This document shows, piece after piece, positions 9,430 to 17,129 of a DNA stretch of 64,000 bases. Below the pieces are notes generated by a model. That model did not search any database. It saw nothing but the letters and a program-made list of their open reading frames with translations, and was not told the origin of the DNA. Position numbers and translations under genes: made by a program. The DNA is from Bacillota bacterium (GTDB lineage Bacteria; Bacillota; Clostridia; TANB77; CAG-465): contig JAEWPS010000038.1 in NCBI GenBank assembly GCA_023460515.1, forward strand, positions 313,019 to 377,018, in the 5' to 3' direction. Each line of letters opens with the position of its first letter. Positions within the stretch are counted from its first letter, which is position 1.

Positions 9430-9458
9430 ATTTTAACATATATATTATAATATATCAA
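9430..9458 (-). promoter_or_regulatory. Promoter of helD
   Basis: Minus strand TTGATA (9458-9453), 17 bases, TAAAAT (9435-9430). It lies between the GT51 stop codon and the leader hairpin, giving helD its own transcript. Confidence 0.55.
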
Positions 9459-9494
9459 GTTATATATTAAATATTATATAAATTAAACATATTT

Positions 9495-10208
9495 TTATTT
9501 TTTTATTTGATTAATTATCTCATCTGCCTCAGATTGACTTAGATAATTATATTTAACCATTGAATCTAAAACTTGTAATTGTCTTTCCTTTGCAAGATCA
9601 GGATTAGCATTTAATGCATATACACTTGGGGCATTTGGAAGACCTGCTAAAAGAGTTGATTCATATAACGTCATTTTTATAGGTTCTTTATAAAGATATC
9701 CTTTACTTGCTTTTCCTATACCATAGTAACCATTTCCAAAATAAGTTATATTTATGTACATTTCTAATATATCATCTTTTGAATACTCTTTTTCAAGTTT
9801 AAAGGCTACAAGAAGTTCTGCTACTTTTCTTTCAAACTTTTTCTCTTGTGTAAAATACATATTTTTAGCAAGTTGTTGAGTTATTGTACTTCCACCTTCT
9901 GCAAGTTCACCAACTTTTAAATTTCTTATTACCGCTCTAAATGTAGCTATGTAATCAATACCACCATGCTCTTTAAATCTATGATCCTCTATTGCAATAA
10001 CAGCATTTTTATAATCTTTTGTCATTTCATCCATTTTCACATAATCTTTTGAACTTCTTATTTGGCTTACCCTATCTGCTAAACTAGTCTGATCTAAAGC
10101 TTGTTCATACATATTGTAACCAGTTATAAATATTTTTAGAAATATAACTGTTACAATTATAATAATTAAAAAGATTATTTTTTTAATTAGACTTTTTATT
10201 GCTTTCAT
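9495..10208 (-). CDS. Monofunctional peptidoglycan glycosyltransferase (GT51)
   Basis: Polymerises lipid II into glycan strands at the outer face of the membrane. One N-terminal helix (about residues 8-30) anchors a GT51 domain with the catalytic Glu E74 in IEDHRF, GGSTITQQLAKN, the second Glu region KLEKEYSKDDILEMYIN and the FGNGYYGI motif. It ends at 237 residues with no transpeptidase domain, so it is MtgA-like or a stand-alone PBP1a head. Own promoter at 10263-10291. Confidence 0.92.
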   Translation of the reverse strand: MKAIKSLIKKIIFLIIIIVTVIFLKIFITGYNMYEQALDQTSLADRVSQIRSSKDYVKMDEMTKDYKNAVIAIEDHRFKEHGGIDYIATFRAVIRNLKVGELAEGGSTITQQLAKNMYFTQEKKFERKVAELLVAFKLEKEYSKDDILEMYINITYFGNGYYGIGKASKGYLYKEPIKMTLYESTLLAGLPNAPSVYALNANPDLAKERQLQVLDSMVKYNYLSQSEADEIINQIKK

Positions 10209-10262
10209 CTTTTATCACCTACCATAATTACTTATTTTTATGTAATTACTTAAATTATAGAA

Positions 10263-10291
10263 ATTATATCACAATAATTATATATTTTCAA
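10263..10291 (-). promoter_or_regulatory. Promoter of the GT51 gene
   Basis: Minus strand TTGAAA (10291-10286), 17-base spacer, TATAAT (10268-10263). Confidence 0.65.
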
Positions 10292-10311
10292 CCTATAATT
10301 ACCATAAAAAT

Positions 10312-10346
10312 GGAAAATGACCTTAAAGTCACCTAAAAAGTCATAT
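10312..10346 (-). terminator. Probable terminator of the zinc uptake operon
   Basis: Just past the last operon gene. On the minus strand a GTGAC/GTCAT hairpin with loop TTTAAG, or a longer ATGAC...GTCAT pairing, followed by TTTTCCATTTTT. The stem is short, so the call is tentative. Confidence 0.45.
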
Positions 10347-10844
10347 TTATTGATATACTGTTTCTTCTCCTCTTTCTTTTTTTAATTCTAAGTCAGTAAT
10401 TTTTACATATGGAATTGTTTCATCTCCATAGTTTTTTAATTTTATAACACCTTCTATTTTTACCCAAGAATTATTCTCAGGTTTAACACCATCTATCTCA
10501 CATTCAAATCCAATTAATGAGGAATCTACACCGCAACAATAATATTTTCTAAGTATTCCTAATTTGCCTTCTTCATTATAGTATACAAAACCTTCATAGC
10601 TAATAGTTTTATTATTATAATCATTATAATTTATAAAAATTTCATTTATCATTCCATTAAAAAAATTATCTGTAAGTTTTATATCAATTTTTGATGTATT
10701 TTTTTCACTATTTTTGTTTTCTATTGATTCTAATTCATCGTATATATTAACATTTTCAATATTGTTTTTGACATTAATAAATATTAATGTCAAAATTATT
10801 ATAATTAAAGTAATAATTAAAAATATTGATAATCTTCTTTTCAT
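10347..10844 (-). CDS. Membrane-anchored DUF1980-like (YcgQ C-terminal type) protein
   Basis: 165 residues. An N-terminal helix (about 5-24) anchors an extracellular domain resembling the C-terminal part of YcgQ/TIGR03943 proteins: an EGFVY strand, the C103-C104-x2-D107 motif in YYCCGVDSS, then SWVKIEGVI. The cysteine pair suggests metal binding. It starts four bases after the zinc permease gene and is last in the Zur-zinc operon, so a role in zinc handling at the membrane is inferred. The usual multi-helix YcgQ N-terminus and its permease partner YcgR are absent here. Confidence 0.6.
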   Translation of the reverse strand: MKRRLSIFLIITLIIIILTLIFINVKNNIENVNIYDELESIENKNSEKNTSKIDIKLTDNFFNGMINEIFINYNDYNNKTISYEGFVYYNEEGKLGILRKYYCCGVDSSLIGFECEIDGVKPENNSWVKIEGVIKLKNYGDETIPYVKITDLELKKERGEETVYQ

Positions 10845-10847
10845 ATA

Positions 10848-11663
10848 CTACCTCTTAATAATCTTACTAACTATAATAGCAATAATTAATAATAATATAT
10901 TAACTGCTACAATACTCGCACCAGTAGGTAAATTCATAAAGAAAGATACAAATATACCTATAACAAAACAAACTACTGATACTATAGCTGATACTATAAC
11001 TAATCCCTTAAAACTAGTAGTTAACCTTTTAGATATAATAGCAGGGAATACTATTAAACTAGATATAAGTAATGTCCCCATTAATCTCATTCCAATAACA
11101 ACAACCAAAGCCGTTGCAAGTGCAAGTAAAAATTGATAAAATGTTACATTTATTCCACTTGCTTTTGCATACTCTTCATCATATGTAATAAGAAATAACC
11201 TGTTATAAAATATAATATATGCTATTACTACTAATATAGATAATACTATACTAATTATTACATCTTGATTTGTCATTGCTAAAATACTTCCAAACATATA
11301 ATTACAAACATCTATATTAAAGCCTTTTGTAAGTGCTGTAATTATAACGCCAAAAGTAAGAGCTCCTGTAGATACTATAGCAATTACTACATCACCTGAT
11401 GCTCCCTTTTTTTGACTAAACGCCATAATTACAAATGAAGCTATAATTAATATTGGAATTGAAACATATAAAGGAGGCAAACCTAATGCTACAGCAAGCG
11501 ATAAAGAAGCAAAACCAATTTCACCAAGTCCATGACCTATCATAGAATATTTTTTTAGCACTAATAATACTCCTATTAAAGCTGCACAAAAAGATATAGA
11601 TATTCCTACAATTAAAGCTCTAGATATAAACGGATAATTTAATAATTCTATTATTTCTTGCAT
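10848..11663 (-). CDS. znuB: Zinc/manganese ABC transporter permease (ZnuB-like)
   Basis: ABC-3 family permease, 271 residues with about eight or nine hydrophobic helices; motifs such as YSMIGHGLGEIGFAS and VVIGMRLMGTLLISSLIVFPA are typical of ZnuB/AdcB/MntB. It begins one base after the ATPase gene ends. Zinc is preferred over manganese because the operon starts with a Fur-family Zur-like gene. Confidence 0.88.
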   Translation of the reverse strand: MQEIIELLNYPFISRALIVGISISFCAALIGVLLVLKKYSMIGHGLGEIGFASLSLAVALGLPPLYVSIPILIIASFVIMAFSQKKGASGDVVIAIVSTGALTFGVIITALTKGFNIDVCNYMFGSILAMTNQDVIISIVLSILVVIAYIIFYNRLFLITYDEEYAKASGINVTFYQFLLALATALVVVIGMRLMGTLLISSLIVFPAIISKRLTTSFKGLVIVSAIVSVVCFVIGIFVSFFMNLPTGASIVAVNILLLIIAIIVSKIIKR

Positions 11664-11664
11664 C

Positions 11665-12327
11665 TTATATTCCCTTCCAATCTTTTACACTTCCATCATA
11701 CTTTATAGTTCTATTTAATACTATTATACGATTTGCATAATTTTTTATTTCTGTTAAATCATGAGTAACCATTATTATAGTTATTCCTTGATTTTTATTT
11801 AAATCACTAAGAGTCTTATATAATTCTCTACTTATATTTATATCTAACCCACTACAAGGTTCATCTAATATTAACAATTTTGGGTTCTTACATAAAGCTC
11901 TTGCAAGCATAACTCTTTGCTTTTGACCTCCAGATAAACTACCTATTTTTTTATTTAGCAAATCACTTATACCAAATGTTTTACAAATATTATTTACTTC
12001 TTCATGATCTTCTTTAGTGTAAAAAGGAAGTTTTTTATGTTTTTGTGTTCCTGTAAGTATAACTTCTTTCACTGTAGCAGGAAAATTAAGATCTTTTAAA
12101 CTAGATTGTGATAAATATGATATCTCTTCAGATTTCAAGTTTATTTTTATGCTACCTTTATCTTTGTTTTGTAATCCAACTATCGTTTTTACTAATGTAC
12201 TCTTACCCGAACCATTCTCTCCAACAATACATAAATATTCTTTTTCTTTCACTTTAAACGTGATATCTTCAATTGCAATATTACTATTATACGATGACGT
12301 TAAAGAATTAATTTCTAATATGTTCAT
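11665..12327 (-). CDS. znuC: Zinc ABC transporter ATP-binding protein (ZnuC-like)
   Basis: 220 residues. Walker A GENGSGKST, Q-loop, signature LSGGQKQRVMLARAL, Walker B LLILDEP and switch MVTHD are intact. It sits between the binding protein and the permease genes in a compact operon. Powers zinc import; a manganese role cannot be fully excluded. Confidence 0.9.
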   Translation of the reverse strand: MNILEINSLTSSYNSNIAIEDITFKVKEKEYLCIVGENGSGKSTLVKTIVGLQNKDKGSIKINLKSEEISYLSQSSLKDLNFPATVKEVILTGTQKHKKLPFYTKEDHEEVNNICKTFGISDLLNKKIGSLSGGQKQRVMLARALCKNPKLLILDEPCSGLDINISRELYKTLSDLNKNQGITIIMVTHDLTEIKNYANRIIVLNRTIKYDGSVKDWKGI

Positions 12328-12341
12328 ATTTTTACCCTTCC

Positions 12342-13316
12342 TTAGTTTAATGCTATTTCTAAATTGGTTAAATTTTGCCTCATTAAATCTATATATGTTA
12401 CTCCATTATCTATGTTTACTTTTGAAACATTATGTAACGCTGAAAATATTAACTCTTTAGCACCAGATTCTGCTGCTATTGTTTTTGCTATACTTCCAGC
12501 TGACATATCCTGATAAAATATTACCGGAATATTATTTTCTTTAATATAATCTATTACTGATTTTACTCTAGCTACACTTGGCTCTGATCCTTCACCACAA
12601 GAATCATAAGCACTTATAAAATTTAAATCATATCTTTCAATAAAATATGCATAAGCAAAAGCACCGCCAAATACAATTGTATTTCTTTTTCCATTAGTAA
12701 TAACGTTTTTTATATCTTCATCTAACTTTAATAAATTTGATTTATATTCTTCTGCATTACTTTTATAAAACGTTTCATTAACTGGATCAACGGATACTAA
12801 ACTTTCTAATATATTATCTACCATATAGCCCGCTATAACTGGATCTAACCAAATATGTGGATCACTCTCATGAGTATCTAAATCTTCAGATTCTTCATCA
12901 GCAACAATAGCACCATTTTCATTTTTTTCTTCAAAATCTTTTGGGTTTATTAATTTAATATTTTTAGAAACATCTAATATTACAGTGTTTGAATCAATAC
13001 TAGATGCTATTGTTTCAGCCCACGGCTCCATTTCTTTTCCAGTGTATACAAATATGTCAGAACTATTTATTTTAATCATATCTATAGGAGTTGGTTCATA
13101 TGAATGACTTTCTACGCCAGGAGGAAGTAGCATTTCTACATTTACCTTATCTTTACCAATTTGTTTTATAAAATCATATTGTGGAAATAGCGTAGCTATT
13201 ACTTGCACTTTATTCTTATCAGTTTCCTCTTTTTTGTCAAAAACATCAGTTAGCAAACTAATTATTATTACAATTATTAGTAAAATACTAACTGAAAATA
13301 TTATTTTTTTATTCAT
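12342..13316 (-). CDS. znuA: Zinc ABC transporter substrate-binding protein (ZnuA/AdcA-like)
   Basis: Cluster A-I metal-binding protein. VIATLFPQYDFIKQIGKD, LLPPGVESHSYEPTP (metal His) and DPHIWLDP (metal His) are visible; the loop between them is short and acid-rich rather than histidine-rich. Start at 13316 is set by AAGGAG; the upstream codons from 13340 overlap the regulator gene and are not used. The N-terminal hydrophobic stretch has no lipobox cysteine, so the protein is probably held by an uncleaved helix or secreted, unlike usual Gram-positive lipoprotein SBPs. Confidence 0.9.
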   Translation of the reverse strand: MNKKIIFSVSILLIIVIIISLLTDVFDKKEETDKNKVQVIATLFPQYDFIKQIGKDKVNVEMLLPPGVESHSYEPTPIDMIKINSSDIFVYTGKEMEPWAETIASSIDSNTVILDVSKNIKLINPKDFEEKNENGAIVADEESEDLDTHESDPHIWLDPVIAGYMVDNILESLVSVDPVNETFYKSNAEEYKSNLLKLDEDIKNVITNGKRNTIVFGGAFAYAYFIERYDLNFISAYDSCGEGSEPSVARVKSVIDYIKENNIPVIFYQDMSAGSIAKTIAAESGAKELIFSALHNVSKVNIDNGVTYIDLMRQNLTNLEIALN

Positions 13317-13318
13317 TA

Positions 13319-13747
13319 TTATAACTCCTTTTCTATACATTGCTTACATAAACCATAAAAAGATATTCTTTTTAAATCAACACTGAAATTGTTATATTTA
13401 TATATATCACATTTCATTTTTTCAACTAAATCATTCTCAAAATGAATAACCTTTCCACATTCACTACATATCAAGTGATAATGTCTATTACATTCATTTG
13501 CATTTTCTACATACTGATAACAACAACTTAAACTTTCAGAAAGTAAATATTTTCTTATTGTACCATCTTCACTTAAATTGTTTAAAAATCTATATACTGT
13601 TGCTTTACTAACCTTTAAATCTTTAATCTTAAGTTTGTCTAATATCTCATCAGCGGTTAAATGTTTGTCCTGATTATTCTTTAAGAATTCAACAATAATT
13701 TGTTTTTGTTTTGTATTTCTTCTTTTTACATCATTAATATTTTTCAT
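13319..13747 (-). CDS. zur: Fur-family regulator, probably zinc-sensing Zur
   Basis: 142 residues. Winged-helix DNA-binding half (KATVYRFLNNLSEDG, recognition helix about 47-60) and a dimerisation half with the structural zinc pairs C94-x2-C97 and C134-x2-C137 and the sensory NRHYH segment. First gene of the operon with the zinc importer and preceded by a perfect 9-base inverted repeat over its own transcription start, so it is most likely an autoregulated Zur. PerR/Fur alternatives are less likely by context. Confidence 0.85.
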   Translation of the reverse strand: MKNINDVKRRNTKQKQIIVEFLKNNQDKHLTADEILDKLKIKDLKVSKATVYRFLNNLSEDGTIRKYLLSESLSCCYQYVENANECNRHYHLICSECGKVIHFENDLVEKMKCDIYKYNNFSVDLKRISFYGLCKQCIEKEL

Positions 13748-13760
13748 TATTATCTCCTCG

Positions 13761-13787
13761 TGTTATTGATAATGAGTTTCAATAACA
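13761..13787. promoter_or_regulatory. Probable Zur operator
   Basis: Perfect 9-9-9 inverted repeat: arms TGTTATTGA (13761-13769) and TCAATAACA (13779-13787) around nine bases. It lies directly after the -10 of the operon promoter and so covers the transcription start; binding would block initiation. Confidence 0.7.
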
Positions 13788-13789
13788 AT

Positions 13790-13818
13790 ATTATACTCTT
13801 TTATTAACAATATGTCAA
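13790..13818 (-). promoter_or_regulatory. Promoter of the zur-znuACB operon
   Basis: Perfect consensus on the minus strand: TTGACA (13818-13813), 17 bases, TATAAT (13795-13790), immediately followed by the inverted-repeat operator. Confidence 0.85.
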
Positions 13819-13864
13819 GTCAAAATATGTATTTTAAAATTATTTTAATTAATATGTTTTATAT

Positions 13865-13907
13865 AAAAAAATAAAAAGTACAAGTTTTTTAATAAACCTG
13901 TACTCCT
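13865..13907 (-). terminator. Terminator of the second ABC exporter operon
   Basis: On the minus strand GTACAGGTTT, loop ATTAAA, AAACTTGTAC (one bulged/mismatched pair), followed by a T-rich tract. Nearly identical in sequence to the terminator at 17070-17107. Confidence 0.8.
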
Positions 13908-13961
13908 ATATTAAATGTTGAGCTAATTTTTAAAAATTTAATTTCTATTTATTTTCATTAA

Positions 13962-15443
13962 TTATATTATATCTCTTTTGTTGAAAGATTCAAACATTGT
14001 GACTAATAACAAAAATGCTGTTATACCAAGTACAACTAATGAAAATTCTAATGTAGTATTATACGAATTATTTATAGCAAAAGTATTATTATAAGTATCA
14101 AAAGGCAATAATTTTGATCTCAAATCAAAATTATTAAACGGTAAATACTTCAAAAAATCAAGTTTTACAAATTGTTGTATGACATATAGCGCTGGAGGAA
14201 CACCTATGTATGTCGTTACGGTAAAAGTATTTGCTACTGCAGTATTTCTTGTAAGAGTCGATAGTGTAATTCCAAGTAAAATATATATTAATATTTCTGG
14301 TAACTTTAATAAATATTGCAAAGTTACATATAAATTTGTATTCATTATTTCTACTCTATTATTATCAACATAAAGATAGTCGTTAGATATATTAGAAAAA
14401 AATATATTTCCGAGTAATACATTTATTTGAGATAATATAAATGTAATAATTATTAGTATTAAAATGTAGCTTATTAATTTTGCTAATAATATTTTATATC
14501 TTTTAAATGGCGTTATTAATAAAAACTTAATAGTCCCTTTTGAAGTCTCTTCAGATATACTAGAAGTTGCTAATACAATAAATAATAACGAAACAAAAAA
14601 CATAGAAAGTGGTATTGCAAAATAATCATAACTCCATCTATAATATGAATTAGAATTATCTTCGCAATTTATAACATTATTTGGCGCAATATTATTGTCT
14701 AATCTGTATGTGTTAATAATTTTTTGTTCTTGCAGCTTTCTTATTCCATCAATAGTTAAATATTCTTTTTTATCGTAATTATAACCACTTTCGATAGTTT
14801 TAACAATTTTTGCATTCTCTGATAATAATTCTTTTTTCCAAGATACAGCATCTGAAACTATTGGATATTTATCGATCTCGTATTTAAGTGCTAAATTTTG
14901 TTCTTCAATTTTAGTATTATATTCATCTTTTGTGATTATTTTATCGTTATAATCTTTTTCTATTTTTTCCTTATTATATGTTATATAATCCTCAAAACTA
15001 TTATCATCTAATATTTTCTGTATTCTAGCTATTTTATCTATTTGATTTATATATTCATCTTTCATAATATTCTTCTCAATAGAGCTTAAAAGTTCCTCTT
15101 CCGCTAAAATCTGCATTATCAAATTTGCTCTATAAGATGCATTAACAGAATGTATTTGAATATTATTTTTTATTGCATATTCATAAGTTTGTATTTTAAA
15201 ATTTAAACTTATTTGTTTATCCTCGGTTGCTGTTTTGAATTCATTCTTTAATTTATCTAATTCTAATTGCATAATTTCTATACTGTTATCAATATAAGTA
15301 TATTTAGATTTAGAATTTTTTTCAATAGATACAATTCCATAAGATATAAAAAACGATACCACAGAAAGTGTTAAAAATATAATTATTGATCTCTTTTTAA
15401 ATATTTTAATGCATTCATTTATAATCAATTTAATCAATCCCAT
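13962..15443 (-). CDS. ABC-2 type permease with long extracellular coiled segment
   Basis: 493 residues. One N-terminal helix (about 18-36), a roughly 235-residue charged, partly coiled extracellular segment, then about six helices (from residue ~277). The layout fits ABC-2 permeases of the bacitracin/lantibiotic-immunity type (BcrB/NatB class). It abuts the ATPase gene (shared base at 15443). Likely exports or protects against a peptide or lipid-active compound; substrate unknown. Confidence 0.75.
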   Translation of the reverse strand: MGLIKLIINECIKIFKKRSIIIFLTLSVVSFFISYGIVSIEKNSKSKYTYIDNSIEIMQLELDKLKNEFKTATEDKQISLNFKIQTYEYAIKNNIQIHSVNASYRANLIMQILAEEELLSSIEKNIMKDEYINQIDKIARIQKILDDNSFEDYITYNKEKIEKDYNDKIITKDEYNTKIEEQNLALKYEIDKYPIVSDAVSWKKELLSENAKIVKTIESGYNYDKKEYLTIDGIRKLQEQKIINTYRLDNNIAPNNVINCEDNSNSYYRWSYDYFAIPLSMFFVSLLFIVLATSSISEETSKGTIKFLLITPFKRYKILLAKLISYILILIIITFILSQINVLLGNIFFSNISNDYLYVDNNRVEIMNTNLYVTLQYLLKLPEILIYILLGITLSTLTRNTAVANTFTVTTYIGVPPALYVIQQFVKLDFLKYLPFNNFDLRSKLLPFDTYNNTFAINNSYNTTLEFSLVVLGITAFLLLVTMFESFNKRDII

Positions 15444-16339
15444 TATTTTATACCTCCTGTAATTCTCAAAAATTCTTCTTCTAAAGTATTTTCTTTTTTA
15501 CTAAATCCCAGTATTTCTATATCATTTTTTATTAGTTCTTTTACTATATGTGAAATTTTATCATCATATTGAATAATTAATATGTTATCAATTATATCAC
15601 AAATACACTTATCTTTTAAAACTCTTAAACTTTTATCTATATCCGACACTTTAAAAATATATTGGTTATTCTCATTTTCTGTATTACTTAAATCATCAAC
15701 TTTTATTATTTTACCGCCCTCTATTATGGCAACTTTATCACACATAAGTTGCATTTCACTTAACATGTGAGACGAAACAAATACCGCTATATTTTTTTTA
15801 TGTGCTAATTCTTTCAATGTATCCCTTAATTTTTTTATTCCAGCTGGATCTAACCCATTTGTTGGTTCATCAAGTATTAATAGTTTGGGATTATGCAGAA
15901 GTGCTACCGCAAGTCCTAATCTTTGTTTCATACCCAAAGAATATTTTTTTACTTTATCATTTATTCTTGATTTTAAATCAACAAGTTCTACCACTTCATC
16001 AATTCTGCTTTTCTTAATATTATGTATTCTTGCATACAGCTGTATATTTTCCATGCCAGACAAATAATCATAAAGATCAGGATTTTCAACTATTGCTCCT
16101 ACATTTTTCATTGCCTTTTCATGTTTTTTTACTACATCTAATCCATTGATAACAATATTTCCTCTATCAATACTAATTAACCCAACAATCATTTTAATAG
16201 TAGTTGTTTTACCTGCACCATTAGGACCTAAAAAACCATATACTTGTCCAGATTCAACACGTAAAGATAAGTTATCTATAATAAATTTATTTCCATATTT
16301 TTTCGTTACATTCTTTAATTCTAAAATGATATTACTCAT
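15443..16339 (-). CDS. ABC transporter ATP-binding protein (BcrA/NatA-like)
   Basis: 298 residues. Walker A GPNGAGKTT, the divergent signature YSLGMKQRLGLA characteristic of BcrA-type immunity transporters, Walker B LLILDEPTNGLDP and the SSH switch. About 80 residues of regulatory C-terminus follow. It overlaps the end of the upstream accessory gene by four bases and abuts the permease, forming a coupled three-gene operon. Confidence 0.9.
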   Translation of the reverse strand: MSNIILELKNVTKKYGNKFIIDNLSLRVESGQVYGFLGPNGAGKTTTIKMIVGLISIDRGNIVINGLDVVKKHEKAMKNVGAIVENPDLYDYLSGMENIQLYARIHNIKKSRIDEVVELVDLKSRINDKVKKYSLGMKQRLGLAVALLHNPKLLILDEPTNGLDPAGIKKLRDTLKELAHKKNIAVFVSSHMLSEMQLMCDKVAIIEGGKIIKVDDLSNTENENNQYIFKVSDIDKSLRVLKDKCICDIIDNILIIQYDDKISHIVKELIKNDIEILGFSKKENTLEEEFLRITGGIK

Positions 16340-16965
16340 AATACAGTGCCTCCAATTGAAATGTCCGGTCTAGTATAATTCAAAGTTAAATCTGCGATAT
16401 TGTGCATTACAATTTTATATTCATTTCCTATTTTTTTAAACACAATTAATTCCATAATTCTTTGTGTAGTTGATACATTTGTTACTTTCCCATCGTATTT
16501 GTTTGTTTTTTCATCTCTTGTTGATGCTATTCTTTCATCTCTGTTCATTGTCATATTTAAGTCCAAAGTAACAGATATATATGAATCATAAAAGCTATAT
16601 TCGACTACATCCATTAATTGTTTATCATATTCTTTAAGCATATATTTTCCATAAAATTGTTTATCTAATCTTTGTTTATATATTTCATAGATATCATTTA
16701 ATTTATCGTCTGACACATATTTAGATAAATCTTGTTTCATTTGAGATAAATATTTATTATACTCATTAGTATCTATATTTTTATCAATATTTCTATCTTC
16801 TTTTTCTAACATTGAATATTTATTATACGTATTTAAATACTCCTTAAATATTTCTTTAACATTCTTTTTATCCTTTGATTTTGACATTTCATCAGTTATA
16901 ATAAATAAAGTTAAAAAAATGAATGTTAGAAGTATTAATATTATACCAAAATTTATTTTTTTCAT
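16336..16965 (-). CDS. Membrane-anchored extracellular accessory protein, unknown
   Basis: 209 residues: an N-terminal helix (about 5-24), then a charged helical region and a C-terminal beta-rich half. I recognise no family. It is first in the operon with the ABC ATPase and permease (4-base overlap with the ATPase), so a substrate-binding, immunity or assembly role for that exporter is inferred. No lipobox cysteine. Promoter at 17019-17046. Confidence 0.6.
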   Translation of the reverse strand: MKKINFGIILILLTFIFLTLFIITDEMSKSKDKKNVKEIFKEYLNTYNKYSMLEKEDRNIDKNIDTNEYNKYLSQMKQDLSKYVSDDKLNDIYEIYKQRLDKQFYGKYMLKEYDKQLMDVVEYSFYDSYISVTLDLNMTMNRDERIASTRDEKTNKYDGKVTNVSTTQRIMELIVFKKIGNEYKIVMHNIADLTLNYTRPDISIGGTVL

Positions 16966-17018
16966 TACATTACCCCTTCCTACTAAAAAATAATAACTAC
17001 ATATTATTCATATATTTA

Positions 17019-17046
17019 AGTATATCATATATATTTTAATTTTCAA
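17019..17046 (-). promoter_or_regulatory. Promoter of the second ABC exporter operon
   Basis: Minus strand TTGAAA (17046-17041), 16 bases, TATACT (17024-17019). Confidence 0.5.
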
Positions 17047-17069
17047 ATATTTTACATATTTTTTACTAA

Positions 17070-17107
17070 AAAAGAAAAAGTACAAGTTTTTTAACAAACC
17101 TGTACTC
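17070..17107 (-). terminator. Terminator of the GT2 gene
   Basis: Minus strand GTACAGGTTT, loop GTTAAA, AAACTTGTAC, then a T-rich tract; a near copy of the terminator at 13865-13907. Confidence 0.8.
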
Positions 17108-17129
17108 CTTCTTAGGCATTTAGCCTTTA

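Noticed and set aside
13865..17107. CRISPR or insertion-sequence reading of the repeated 40-base element
   Set aside because: Only two copies more than 3 kb apart, each with hairpin and T-tract after an operon, no spacers and no transposase; they are terminators.
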